This document shows, piece after piece, positions 1 to 11,618 of a DNA stretch of 64,000 nt. Source of the stretch: Sphagnum compactum (Eukaryota; Bryophyta; Sphagnopsida; Sphagnales); contig OZ234500.1 of assembly GCA_965153455.1 (NCBI GenBank), positions 7,688,001 through 7,752,000 on the forward strand, read 5' to 3'. Under the pieces are notes generated by a model. That model saw only the letters and a list, made by a program, of their open reading frames with translations. It had not been told where the DNA came from and made no database searches. A program made the translations under genes and the position numbers. Each line of letters opens with the position of its first letter. Within the stretch, counting starts at the first letter, position 1.

Positions 1-1
1 T

Positions 2-2829
2 TCACGGTCCAGTTCTCATGAAGGCACATCTCCACCAATCCACTCAGTGAAGGATATTCTCGGTGAAGATCCTCCTTCTCTTCATGTCGACCAACCTCAG
101 TCTAATGGACATGCTAAGACCCCAAGTTTGCCTCTCCCTTCTCTGGTAAGACAGGAGTTTCTATCTTGGTGGAATTGTCACATTGCAATTCTTCACCTAG
201 GAGATGTACGCTGCTTTGATGCATTCAGTGTTTCTTTAACCTGAAATCCAGAAGGTTTTAGTGATTACTGTGGGTTATGTCAGGTTGGATTGCACAAGGA
301 TGGACAATCAAATAGTCCTGGACTTCTGGGTAGTGGAGAGGTACCTGTGGATGCTGCTCCCCAGCTGAAACGGGTTGACTCAACAAGTTTGATAGATTTT
401 AGTGGAGACACTGAGCCAGCTGCAGCAACCAAACCCATCTCAGATCCATTTGCCCCCACGTCAGTCATTGACCCATGCGCACCTGCTGGAGCAAGCAAAT
501 CAATCCCTGATCCTTTCTCAGCTGGTGTGCAAGGGGGCAGTGTTCAGCCTAGTAGCACTGGTTGGGCAACTTTTGATGTGCCTGATAATGGTCCAAAACA
601 GTGGGACCGTAGCACATTGTGGGGAGATTCTAATTCTGGTGCAGCAGGGATCACCTGGGCTACTTTCCAGGGGCCGGAGGCCAGCTCAGCTGCTGCACCA
701 GCTCAAGCACCTCCAATTCCTCAGGTGCCAACCCACCCAGATTGGTCTGTTCCAAATATGTCATATAATTTGATTCCAACTGATTCTGCATTTTTGATAT
801 CATGTTCTTTACATTCAGCCAAGGCTTCTGACCTGGTGTTTTCTTGCCTGTCCTGCTGCCAGCCAAGTTTGTTTGCCATGCCATCAGCACCACAACTGCA
901 CACACAAAATGTGCCACAATTGCCAATGAACTCTCCGGGACTATTCAATACAGCACCTTCTAGTGCAACCAGAGTTCATGGAGACATACCCCAGGTATAG
1001 TCCAGCATATCTTCTTCCTGGTTATGTCCAGGTTATGACCACTCATTGTCCTGTTACTTTCAATGTGTTGTGGAGATCTCTCTGCGCTGTCAAAGAAATA
1101 CTATTGGTGCTTTACCTGGAGAAACCCAAGGGCGTACATTACATTGATGAGGTGGAAGAGAGCAGCCATATGCAATTCTAATGGAGTTCTCAGTGAACTT
1201 GTTGGCTCTGGACAAAACATTTGTGAGATTCTTATGTAAGAGGTTTCTTGTTGCCACATTGTGCCTAACCTAGGTAGAATGATGTTGTAACTTGCAGGAG
1301 TTTTTTGCACCAGCTTATCCACAATCTAGTATGCTGAACATGCAGGTATGACAGTATCTACATAGGCACATTTAACTTGGGGGTGGGAGATTTGATGGGC
1401 TCCATTTGTTTGAAGATTATCTTCTTGAAGTCCAGTGTGCCAGCACAGAGGGATGGTTTACTCAGGCATTTCTTATGCAGTTTGCTTTGGAAATTTTGGT
1501 TGCAGGGACAACCTCAGGCAAACACACAGCCTCCTAGACCCCGGAATCCATTTGACAGCAATTCTGCACCAGTGTCTTTGGTATTGACTTGTCATTCCAT
1601 CTTTTCACTCTGAAAGTTTCCCATGCATTGTCTTGTTCTTTGCTTTACAGAAAGTTTCCTTTCTTTACCCCAACTTCACAGCTCACAGTTGGCTGGTGGT
1701 ATGGTCATCATGGAACCTGCCACTATCCTTCTTACAAGTGGGAATCTCTCTGTAGCTGGATGGATTCCATGTCAAACTTTGAAGCCAAATAAAGCTACAA
1801 CTGCTAAATGGATATATGTACTGCAGTCATGGCCTTTCAGTGGTTGTATTTTGTTAGAACTCAGGGAAAGCTATTTGTTTCCTAATAAGTTCCTTGGGAC
1901 ATTTTTGATTGATTTGCAGTTGAACTTAAATGCGCTATATGAAGCTCTTCCACCACAAGGGATGCCTTTGAACAGGGCACCCCCACAATGGGGCCAACCC
2001 ATACCTCAGTTCCCACCTAATGCAATCCAAGGTAGCATTCTATCATGGTATACCACATTTAGTACTTGTACAAATGCCAGATGGTTCATATTTCAAGCAT
2101 GCTTTGTTAGGTGGGTGTTGAGTGTATTGCTCATCAGGTTGTGCACCAGGCTGAGTGGGTGCACTTATTTACAGAAGGTTACAAATTGTATGAGAATGCA
2201 GGCAGTTACCAAGGTTGTGATGGGCCTACCTCTGATGCTTTTGATCTATGTATTGCAGGAGGATTTGGATATGGCAATTATGCAACTCCTACTATGGTGA
2301 TGTAAGTCAATACTTCCTATGTTCAATTGCCTGTAATGTTCTAAATGTGTTTGCAGTTTCTGTTTCTGAAGTGTCTTGGTGAGCACTGGTTTGTGAGGTC
2401 AGTGGGTAGTCATGTTGGTCACTGCTTTTCATGATGAAGGTGATGGTCTAACACTTTGTGACCTACCCTCATAAGGTTATGACTGCACTCATCGTCGTGT
2501 TACCTTCAGATTGTTGTTGTTGAGATTTTTCTGCAATTTCATAGATGTGACTCACTAGTTTGCTGTGGTGACCCTCAGGAGATGGGTGCTTTGGGGTCTG
2601 TCAGTATGAGGTTGGATTTGTTGCCTAGTATTTGATTTATGAAGTCAGCTGTTTGGCTCTAACTGTCAAATTTTGAACGCAACTCCTTTTACTGCCCAGT
2701 GAGTGTACAATAACACAGATGGCATGTTTGTGCAGGCCCACTGTAGGACCACGTGGTTTCTCCACAGGTGCTGTCTATGGAGGGCCTCAGTTCTTCTCAC
2801 AGACTGCTGGTAGCAATCCATTCCATTGA
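2..2829 (+). CDS. AGD14-like ArfGAP, 3' part (partial gene)
   Basis: This is the C-terminal part of a plant ADP-ribosylation-factor GTPase-activating protein of the AGD14/ZIGA4 type, which acts in vesicle traffic by stimulating GTP hydrolysis on Arf. Exons read 2-145, 284-994, 1298-1345, 1506-1580, 1920-2031, 2259-2301 and 2736-2829. All junctions are GT-AG and the phases agree throughout, giving 408 visible residues. The catalytic zinc-finger ArfGAP domain would lie upstream of the window. Visible family marks are DPF and NPF motifs (SDPFAPT, PDPFSAG, RNPFDSN and the end SNPFH), the GWATFD and TWATFQG boxes, the EFFAPAYPQ exon and the LNALYEALP exon. NPF and DPF motifs are known adaptor-binding signals in endocytic proteins. 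The stop is at 2827-2829. The family call rests on the tail alone; the exon 2 end is the least certain boundary. Confidence 0.8.
1021..1090 (+). repeat. dispersed short repeat, copy 1
   Basis: Degenerate copy of a repeat of about 100 bp, lying in an intron of the AGD14-like gene. It has the GGTTATGAC block followed by TTGTTGTGGAGAT-like and TCTCTGC blocks. Other copies lie at 2435-2550, 5830-5985, 6815-6885 and 40125-40225. Confidence 0.45.
2435..2550 (+). repeat. dispersed short repeat, copy 2
   Basis: The best-preserved plus-strand copy, in the last intron of the AGD14-like gene. It reads GGTGATGGTCT, then CTCATAAGGTTATGAC, then TTGTTGTTGAGAT and TGCAATTTCATAGATG. No terminal inverted repeat or target duplication is obvious. 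Confidence 0.55.
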
Positions 2830-4529
2830 AAAACCTTCAAGGGCTTGAGTTTTTCCATCCGGATCACAGGATGCATATCATTTGTTGATCCTGTTGTTAT
2901 AAGGGTGAAGATCACCATCATACTTCTGTGTATTTGAGTTCCAACTTTGGCTGATCGCTGCACACCCCAAGCACTGTATGATTGAAGATCCCTTCATTCT
3001 TGGGGCACAGTCACATAATCAGCAGAGAGCTCCCTCTTGGAGTAAAACCTGCATTCATGTTGTTTTGTCAAAAAAAAGTGAAGAAGGATGCCAGCCATGT
3101 ATGTACAAGGCCTTTTTATACTGGATTGGTTTGTTCAACTAACTGTGCAGTATCGAGGTATTCAGCTTGAGCTGAATCTACATGGCTTAGTCCTTGAATT
3201 GAGGAGTGTGCTTGTTGATGGCAGCAGCAGATTGCTGTTTGGAGTTTGTCTTGGCGAGAATAGTCTCTCTTGGGTATTGGTAGAGTACTTCAGCATAAAA
3301 TAGCAGAGTTTATTTTCCTGTTTGTTGAGCTTTGTATATTCAATGTAACTGATTGAAGAAGGCACTCAAGTTACACATTTCTTTTATTCTCCATAGAGTG
3401 ATTTTACACATTTCTTTTCTTGTCTATAGAGCAAATGGGACTGGCATGTGTGCATACCTGTTGAAGCTTCAGTGCAGAAATAGAGGCACAATGGATTTCT
3501 TGATTGCAAGGTTCAAGTCCTTGGAAATTTAGTGATTCTATGTTGGCCCAACACCCAGCAAGATGCCTGCACATTTGCAGACACATGCCTGGTAGAGCAC
3601 ACTGGCTTCCTAACCCAATGAATTAGGCCAGTTTGGAAGTAGAAGTGAAGTAGAAGCATAATAATGCATGCACCTATTAACCACCAAAAGTACCACTAAC
3701 TGGAAAGTTGCAGGTCAGTGAGCATTAAAGTTATTATATGAATGGCTTAGCATGTGAAAACTTTGAAGCTTGATTAAGTACTGTAAGAGAGAGTGCCTAG
3801 ATGAGTTTGACGGAAATGGTGTACATCGAACTGGAAAACCAGAACAACCTACTGATCATCAATCTGTGCAAGATCTGTGCAAGACATAAGAACACATCTC
3901 AGTTCATAGTGGAAAAGAATGCATACATTGAAGAGTCTGAATGACTTCAATTATGGAAGACTGGAATTAGAGGGTCGAATGCTGGAACTAGCAGAATTTG
4001 GAGCTAAGGCTAACAAAGAAAAGTACACACTGGCCTAGCAATTTCCCAACTGCCTTGGTTTCAATGGGAGGCTCAAACTATGCTGAGAGGCAGCAGCAAG
4101 GCAAGGCTGGAGCAGCTGAGTTTTAGCAGCAAATTCTCAGCAGCAAAGAATGCAGAAAAACTTCCTAGGTACATTGTGATAAATATTGGCTTTTTGTGAA
4201 CAAAAAAACTATCACCCAGCCCAAAAAGAATTGTAAATTGAAGGTACTGAAAACTTGATCACTGTCTTGGACAGGTTATGGCGAGGAGTCTGTAGGTTGG
4301 ATCAGGTTTTTGCAATCGATGTTTCTATGAGTGCATCAATGCGAATAACCTGAAAGTTGAGAGAGCATACCCAATGAGGCACTTGCAATAAACCATGTGA
4401 GACTGTTTCCTTCTCTCCTTCTGCATATGGGCATCTACTTCAAACGAAGCACTCAAGTACCGAAAGATCTTCATCTACATTGCTGTTGCAGATTTTGGCT
4501 CCTTTTACTTCACCAGATCCATATCTGTC
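2830..4529. other. 3' UTR of the ArfGAP gene and intergenic DNA
   Basis: The first 500-700 bases after the ArfGAP stop are probably its 3' untranslated region (T-rich). The remainder separates two convergent genes. Short open frames here show no recognisable protein and no splice pattern, so I see no further gene. Confidence 0.5.
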
Positions 4530-7500
4530 TCATACCTTTAGTCGCCTCCAAGAGGGCCTTCCTTCTTCTTTGATGTCATGCAGAACTTCCTCAATTAGTT
4601 TCTTCTTGTCATCTAGGCCAGCAAGGTGCACCATGAAATCTCCTTTGGAGTAAACCCCTGGCATGAAAACAACATCAAAAGCCCATTTGAGCAAAGATTC
4701 TTTTCTCTGATAGGAAGAAATGTGGTACACACAAGTGCACCATAGTAGAGAACACCACTACAAACAATAGCTAGTCAAAAGCAATCCACATGAACTGGGC
4801 TTGAAAAAAGGAAATCAGGATCATATTTGTCAGCTCCCCCCCATATGGTACTTTGCAACTGTAACTGCCTCAAACAGAAGCTTATGGGATTTGAAGCTGC
4901 CTCCAAGACTGCAGATGATCTATAAACCTACACCTTCACGCATGGGGCTGCGCCCACATAGTCAAACAATGGTTGAGAAGAGAATAGCAGGATGGAGAAG
5001 TTAGCTAACCTTGCCAGATGGTTTTAGTCACAGTGACCAAGCGAAGTCCACTCCTCAATGAAAATTTCCACACATTTGAATTAAACAAGCACTGCATTTG
5101 AGGGATTCGAATGTGCTGATTCCGCTCAATTTCAGGCATAATGTCAAGAAGATGCTTTAAGGCATCATTGTCCCCACTCTTGGACTGACCAAAAGGCTGG
5201 ACAAATGCTGTTTGGTTCCACCACAAATCTAGAAAATGTCTGCTCCATTCAGAGTTTCTAAAGAAGAACATCCCTGTGCCATGACATAAAAGAAAATCAG
5301 TATGCACAGCAACAAACCATAGCCCCTGACCCTCCAAACTCTACTCACAGTGGAAAACTTACTCTACTCATTGTTGTGTTATTAGACAGCTACTTTGCCA
5401 CATATATAGTATGGTTTGGGCTTGTTGTCATCATATGCCTCGATACAACCTGATACCAGATCCCAACACAAAGTTTACTAGAACTGCACGGACATTGTCT
5501 AGTCCACAAGCTACTTGTCTCACAAGCCCTTTAGATATCTGCCACATAAAATAAACATATTCATACAGGTACCAAGAAATAGAAAGCTGCTGAATTGTGG
5601 AATGGGATTGGAGGAAAAGGACCCACCTGCATTCACACCGGTGACATCTTTGGTGATAATGAAGTCTGGCATGCTGTTGGCTTCACTGTCTCCAACAGCA
5701 GAGTGTATGATTTCTTCCTGCATGTCCGCAAAAGAAATTGCATCTGAAATTGTGCCTGCAACAGTTAAAATAGATTGGGAGGAGGTTTTCTCCAACCAGA
5801 CCTCTGACACAACTACAGTGATACAATAGTAGCATTGAAACACATTATCAAAAGATTGCAGAGAAATCTCCACAACAACACTGAGATGATATCATGAGAA
5901 TGGGGGTGTGGTCATGACCTTATGAGAGTTGCTCACAAAGTGTCAGACCATCAACATCATCACCAATAGCAATTGACAAGCTCCCAGTACTACCTACTGA
6001 CTTCATCAGATCCTGGCAGTGGGTGTAGATTTAAGTATACAATGTATCGGCCCAAAATTTCAGGCAAACCATCATACAGAATCTGCACCCTGAGCTTCTC
6101 TCACATTTACAGAAGCAGAATGATTGAAACACCTACCAATACACAAAAGTAAAGCTAAATGCTATCAACAGGCACATTATTCAGAGCTCTACATAAGTAA
6201 TTATAGGTGGACTTACCAATGAGATTGCTGGGTTTGTAACAACAGAATCCTGCAGCAAATCAAAACATGGACCACAAATATGAGAAAGATTTACAAATCC
6301 CGACTGTATGCACCTTCAAGGACCATCAAGAGCACTAGTGGGAGACCAATGCAAGTAAGTGGACAATGAATTAGATGGTGCGTGAAGAGTAACTGGTTCC
6401 ATTATCTGTCCATTCAGCACAATGGACAGGGTACACCTTATGACTGACAACCGGATCAGACAGTTCTGATGGGTCGAAAGTGCTCAAAAATTGCTTTTCC
6501 TGAGAAGAGCTTACTTTCAGGTGTGTAATTTCTTGCTAAGAGTTTACACAATGTGTTGTAATCTGGAAGTGAAGGAAAGCCGAGAGAGATCAAGTCTCAC
6601 CCAGCAGCCTTCTGGCACAAAAAAGCAACTAAGATTTCAGCAAATCAGTGAAATCCAGTCAACAATATTGTACAGAACTCATCGATGGCTTTGCTTTCAT
6701 TACATTTGCAGTCTCTCTCTATGCAGGTACCATCGCTTTTCAGCCAAGAAAGAAGATGTCACCCACATGCACCTACTGGGCAATTTGAACAATAAACCAT
6801 AACATAAATCTATGAAAATTGCAGAGAAAATCTCCACAACAACAGTTTGAAGATAACTTGTGGACTGTGTGCAAACCATCACCTACAAGGCAATGACCAG
6901 GAGCTGTAATCACTGTGCTACAGGCTTCATGGTTGTGAATCCACAACCAGAAGACTGAAGCTTCCATCTTACTGACAAGGAGTTAACTGAATGTGTTTTT
7001 TTTAATTTGACTTGAGGACTACTGCATCCTTTCAGGAGATTGACACTTTCTACTTGCAACGTGCTGTGGCTGCCCAGTTCCAGGTCCTTCCCCAAGGGCT
7101 CCAACTCCCCTAGGTTGTGCATTAGCAGGTCCCTGCCATTGGAGCTGGGTTCCTTACCATTGATGATAGCGTTATGCATGGACCTAGAGGAGAAAGAGCA
7201 AAAACTGGCGACAAACTGCATTTCCTCTATGTGTGCTTGAAAGCACTTCAAGACTAGAGATGCTTTGACATGAAAAACAGCGATGTGATAAGCACAACAA
7301 GCACAATGCTCACGACAAGCATTCCAGGCAGTGCTCTGCTCCTTCCTTTATGACATCCCTCCTTCATGACATGCCGTGTAGCAACAAAAGCCAAAGAAAC
7401 ACGCACACACATACCGCGTCGTTCCAGAAGACCCAATCGTAATGGGGCAAGTTTTTTTTGACAGCCAAAATCTTGCTCCAGCTGGGAGGACGCTCTTTGT

Positions 7501-8056
7501 CCAACACGTCGCTGGCGTCCACGAACTCGTACCCATGTCTGGCCACATAGCTGCGCTTGTTGGGAGTGACGAGCTCCATGAGTCCCTCGAAAGACCTCTG
7601 AGGGTTGATCCTGGAACCATCAGAGCAAGTCACCATGGCAAACTTGTAACTCCTCAACATTTCCAGCCTCTGCAACCTCGCTTGTTGTCGATCCTCCCCA
7701 CCACCACCACCACCACCACCACCGCTACCTTCCACACCGACGCCGCCGCCGCCGCCGACATTGCATTGTCGTCCCAGCTCATTCGCCCTCGACAAAAGAA
7801 GCTTCGACAAATGTATCGACAGAAAACAACACAAAACCAAACTACCCAACACCATAACCAACTTTCTAAGGACGTACAATATCCGTTGATGCACAGACGA
7901 AGAAGACGAGGAGCAACTCTCCGTTTTCTGCAACAAACAGGAGATGCTACTACTCAAGCCAACTTTACTCGAGGCTCGACACAAGTCCACAGCAGCCTGA
8001 GGAAGCAGCAAGTTACGCTGCGACGGCGACAGACCTGACATTATAATGGCTGCCAT
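4530..8056 (-). CDS. GT34-family glycosyltransferase (GMA12/MNN10 type), type II membrane protein
   Basis: Probable Golgi glycosyltransferase of the galactosyl/mannosyl-transferase GMA12/MNN10 family (GT34), using a nucleotide sugar. Exons on the minus strand are 8056-7415, 6249-6217, 5717-5627, 5273-5010 and 4657-4530. The total is 1,158 nt or 385 aa with every phase matching. I chose the ATG at 8056 because MAAIIMSGL opens a short cytosolic tail before one membrane segment (about residues 60-82). An upstream in-frame extension is Leu-run low complexity. Then come a Ser-rich and a Gly-rich stem (about 101-120), YKFAMVTCSDGSR, RPPSWSKILAVKK, the DAD metal-binding motif at 213-215 (formed across the first splice), PDFIITKDVTGVNAG, NSEWSRHFLDLWWNQ, QSKSGDNDAL and KGDFMVHLAG. 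Acceptor and substrate cannot be read. Introns hold two dispersed repeats. Confidence 0.8.
4909..4955 (+). repeat. short repeat shared with 14985-15030 (inverted)
   Basis: About 45 bases in the last intron of the GT34 gene (GCAGATGATCTATAAACC, then CTACACCTTCACGCATGGGG) recur in reverse orientation at 14985-15030 beside the decayed kinase. The two copies differ at a few sites. This looks like a relic of a dispersed element. Confidence 0.45.
5830..5985 (-). repeat. dispersed short repeat, copy 3
   Basis: Minus-strand copy of the roughly 100-bp repeat in an intron of the GT34 gene. On the minus strand it reads GGTCTGACACTTTGTGAG, CTCATAAGGTCATGACC, then TTGTTGTGGAGATTTCTCTG. Confidence 0.55.
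6815..6885 (-). repeat. dispersed short repeat, copy 4
   Basis: Shorter minus-strand copy in the first GT34 intron. It keeps the GGTGATGGT start and the TTGTTGTGGAGATTTTCTCTG end but has lost the middle CTCATAAGGTTATGAC block. Confidence 0.45.
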
Positions 8057-8993
8057 TGCGAAACCGCAACAACTGCCGCCGTCGTTGTTGCGGTATGCTG
8101 GGAGGAGGAGGAGGAGGAGGAGGAGGAGGAGGAGGGAGCAACTACTACCGTTTGTTCGTGGGGTCGTTGACGCTCTTGTTTTGTAAGCAAAGCAATGCAA
8201 CAACAACAACAAAACAAACGCACGCGAGATTGTAGCAGCGCCATGTAAAAACAAAACGCGAAAATGCGAAATGCGCTGACTGACACAAGAGTACTGGCCA
8301 GGACAGACGACACATTCCTTCTTATCTACGACATCGCTGGACATCCGACATCGCTGGACATCATTCCTCCAAGGACAGCCAGTTTGTAGCTGGCAATCAC
8401 AGCTGTTTCGATTGTTTTCCTCGTCTTTTCTCCATTCCACACTTGCTGTTGCTGCTGCTGCTTCTGCATCTTCTCCTCTCTGTTTCTGTGTTGAACTTTT
8501 ATAACAGTTTTGGTCTTTTATCCTTGGGATTGTCTTTCAGACCATTTTTTGTTTTAACCCCTTTAAATCCTGTAGTTCTTCTCTTGGTTGGAGACAGTTT
8601 CTCCAGTTGGAGGCAGTCTCTAGTTGTTCAACTTTCATGGGGTTTATGAAAGGACTTAACTGCTGAAGGAGAATCAAATTGCAGATGTTGCACAAGTCAA
8701 ACTTCTACCTCTTCTTGTTTTTTTCTTTGATTTTTCGGCATTTCCACTTATTTGCATTTGCAGTGTGTGATTTGAGACCCTAGTTTTGTGTCCTGGTTGT
8801 AGCCCCAACAGCCTAGGTCTCCCATGTAAGAAACAATAACTTCCCCAAAAAAAGAAGAGTAGAGAATTGATTGACCAATTGAGGAGACTCATGTCTCACA
8901 AGAACATAACTCTCATGAGAATCAAGAAATCTCCATACTCACAATTAAGAAAGCCAGAACAAGAACACCCGGATATGAAAATCACCTAAACTA
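8057..8993. other. 5' leader/promoter of the GT34 gene and spacer to Alba
   Basis: Upstream of the GT34 start the minus strand is a purine/pyrimidine-biased leader with GAG/CTC triplet runs at 8098-8135 and CTG runs at 8445-8465. These account for the long Leu-run open frame there. The part near 8994 is the 3' untranslated region of the Alba gene. No other gene is seen. Confidence 0.45.
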
Positions 8994-10682
8994 TCAAGAA
9001 TCTAGATCCTCTCCTGTCTCAAAATCTTCAGTTGCAGCAGCTTCCATAAGCTCATCAAATTGATCTGATTTTCTCAAGAGAATCTCCATCTGCACCCGCA
9101 ACTAATTTGAATCAGAATAGGCATTTTGTACAGGATCTGAAAGACCATCACACCATCTGCAATCTTCCACTAGTACTAGCAGGGCAGTAGCAAATGCCAT
9201 AAACTGACCTTTGCTTTTTGGACAGGGCGTCCTCTTGATTCATCTCCGATGTCAATTGTGGATGTAGAAATTTCTGCAAAAGAAAAATCCACAAAACCAT
9301 GCATTAGTTTTCATCATAAAACCTGAGCTCAACTTCCAGCACAACAGAAAACAAGCAGAATATTTTTCAAGTCAATGCACTGGTAAACATGCTGGCCTAT
9401 GGAATATTATATCAGTATGTTACGCAAACTTCTTACTCTTCTCAATTGCCAGCCCATTGTTTTTCAGAATCTCCACAACAGTGACAACTGTGGCAATTGC
9501 TGCTTGTTCGAACACCACACACAACCAAAAAAACAACCGAGTCATCTCCTCAGCAAATCATGAAATCATTGAAAGCCTTCTGACAGCCCTCGTTGAGCAA
9601 CTAATTCAAGTTCTTTTCTTGTCTCAGTATGATGTTCTCGCCAGTACAATGTCCTGCCAACTTTCTTTCCATCCAACTTGAAGCCCTAGTAGTACATTGC
9701 TTACAGAGTAAAAGAGAGGGGACAAGAGATAACTTTGGAGGCAGATTATAAGATGAGGTGCAACTGTGGTGTACTATGAAAACAGCAGTCAAATGTAACA
9801 AGCAGCAGAGATTTAGCAGTGGAATGCTGTGCTACCATGAAAGCATCACTGTAACTAACAGCGAGACTGTGTAGCAAGGACAAACCAAGGGTGGTGATAA
9901 CTTTCACAACTCCATGTACTGCTCAAAGGCATGAACTACTCAGCTCCCATGAAGCAACCAAAAGAATGATGAGCAAACATACGTCATGATAGAATCCTTT
10001 GCTACCTCCAGTCAAGGGTGAAAGATGCTAGATAAGGTGCTCCAAAACTCTAAGAGCAAAAATCTCCACCTTCAACATATTGAGATCAAAGAATACTCTG
10101 AAGATTTCTACACAGAGCTAGAAATACTCACCCATTCCAAGAGCAGAGAGTTCCACCTCGTCATATTGCTGCATAAATCTCTGTTGCCTCACAAAAACAA
10201 CACCTCATCAGACAAGGAGTTCATAGAGCTTTCTACAACCTGCTGCACTGCCGCTCAAATCTCTTTCTGGACTGGCTCTGCCAAAGAAAAGGCCAGTAAA
10301 GGTACGCAGAGCAGACTATCGAAAGCCTTTCGTGACACATTCTTCAGGGGAAAGTTTGCAGACTAATAGGAGCCATACACGCCTCTGTATCTCACTCTAC
10401 AAAACCCTGACGGTCATCCTGCATCTCAAGTTCCGCCATTAGGTCAGAGAAGCAACCGAAGCTCTGGCGTTTGCGGATGTCAGTCCGAGTAACATGAAGA
10501 AAATTCCACTATCTGAAAAACAAGAGAATCGGGGAGAGAGAGAGAGAGAGAGCAAGAAAGAAAGAAACAGTGGTCACCTTTGCAAGGTTGACGTAGAAGA
10601 ACAAGGGCTTCTTGGTATTGGAAACCTGAATCCTATTCTTCTTCGCTCCGTCATGTACGTGATTTCCGTTGCTCTGGTCCAT
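8994..10682 (-). CDS. Alba-family DNA/RNA-binding protein, short type
   Basis: Small Alba-domain protein; the family binds RNA or DNA as dimers in the cytoplasm or nucleus. Minus-strand exons are 10682-10578, 10180-10132, 9499-9437, 9273-9209 and 9089-8994. They total 378 nt or 125 aa, the usual length of the short plant Alba class, with all phases consistent. Landmarks in order: KKNRIQVSNTKKPLFFYVNL (exon 1), RFMQQYDEVELSALGMA, IATVVTVVEILKNNGLAIEK, then TIDIGDESRGRPVQKAKMEI and LLRKSDQFDELMEAAA. The loop Arg-Gly-Arg motif and the aliphatic VTVVEIL helix are intact. The leader contains CT/GA dinucleotide runs (10784-10810), and another run lies in intron 1 (about 10531-10555). The gene is divergent from the complex I subunit gene at 11619. 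Confidence 0.92.
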
Positions 10683-11618
10683 GGAGACAGAGACGATGGA
10701 GAAGGAGAAGCAGCCCCAGACAGGAGATATCTTGAAAGACTTCGGCAAGCTAAATCGGGACTGTCTACACCAGGACCGGAGGAGGGAGAGAGAGAGAGAG
10801 AGAGAGAGGGACCCCCTCCTCCTCCTCCACTCCCGATAACAGCAAGCACCGCAGCCTAGTTCCCTAGTCTCCAACACAACACTATATGCCGACCGAAAAC
10901 TTCTGATCCTTTTCCAGCGAGCAGACTCTTCAGGAAACAAAACAATAGTGCAGAGATGAGAGGAGTGGAGTGCAGAGAGACGAAATTTCTTTGTCGCTGC
11001 GACACTAAAACACAGTAGTACAACGCATAGATGCACACGGAAAGCGCCGCACAGAGAGAGACTCAACCGCCCGCAGCAGCTTCCAGCCCACGCATTCCAA
11101 CGTCCCCTAGTTCGGTTCCTGTCCGGAACTGTGATCTTCTCCACTTCTCCGACCCATTCTGGGTATCCCGACCTCCCGACCTCCACCAGTCCAGTTCCAC
11201 ACCGCAACTGTCATCTTCTCTACTTCTCCGACCCATTCTGGGCATTCCGACCTCCACTAGTCCTGTTCCAAAGTGGAACTGTCGTCTTCTTCTCCGGTCC
11301 ATTCTGTGCATTCCGACCTCGACTAGTCCTGGTCCACGCCGGAATTGTCATCTTCTCCAAATCAATGACCCATTCTAAGCCGAATAGGTAGGTGGGGAAC
11401 GGAATGAAGAAGCGGAACTGTCATCTTCTCGGAGGTTGCCGCCACATTCTGTGTGGAATAAGCAAGCGGGCAGCGGAAGGAAGGGCAGACTGTGTACTGA
11501 GTCAGGAACTGGACAAGATGAGCGTCTCTCGACGCTTTTGGAGGTCGACGCCGAAGAGGAGGATTTGGAAGAGGGAAAAAGTGTATTTCGTGACGATATT
11601 CTTGAGGAGTGAGAAGCA
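10683..11618. promoter_or_regulatory. divergent promoter region, Alba (-) / complex I subunit (+)
   Basis: The 936 bases between the two start codons must contain both promoters and leaders. The Alba side has GA/CT dinucleotide runs near 10785-10810. The complex I side has degenerate tandem repeats (11100-11455). No TATA box stands out, as is common for housekeeping plant promoters. Confidence 0.5.
11100..11455 (+). repeat. degenerate tandem repeat, 66-79 bp, about five units
   Basis: The phrase GAACTGTCATCTTCTC recurs with small changes near 11125, 11204, 11275, 11341 and 11413. Four of the units also contain CTCCGACCCATTCTG-like text followed by CATTCCGACCTC. The repeat lies upstream of the complex I gene start, in the shared promoter interval. 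Confidence 0.75.

Noticed and set aside
8057-8440. Longer N-terminus for the GT34 protein starting at 8440
   Set aside because: It would add 128 residues of Leu-run and Cys-rich low complexity ahead of a good ATG at 8056 that yields the expected type II topology.
10509-11207. A 232-codon minus-strand frame as a separate gene
   Set aside because: Its only recognisable part is Alba exon 1; the rest is the leader with CT runs read as Ser-Leu.
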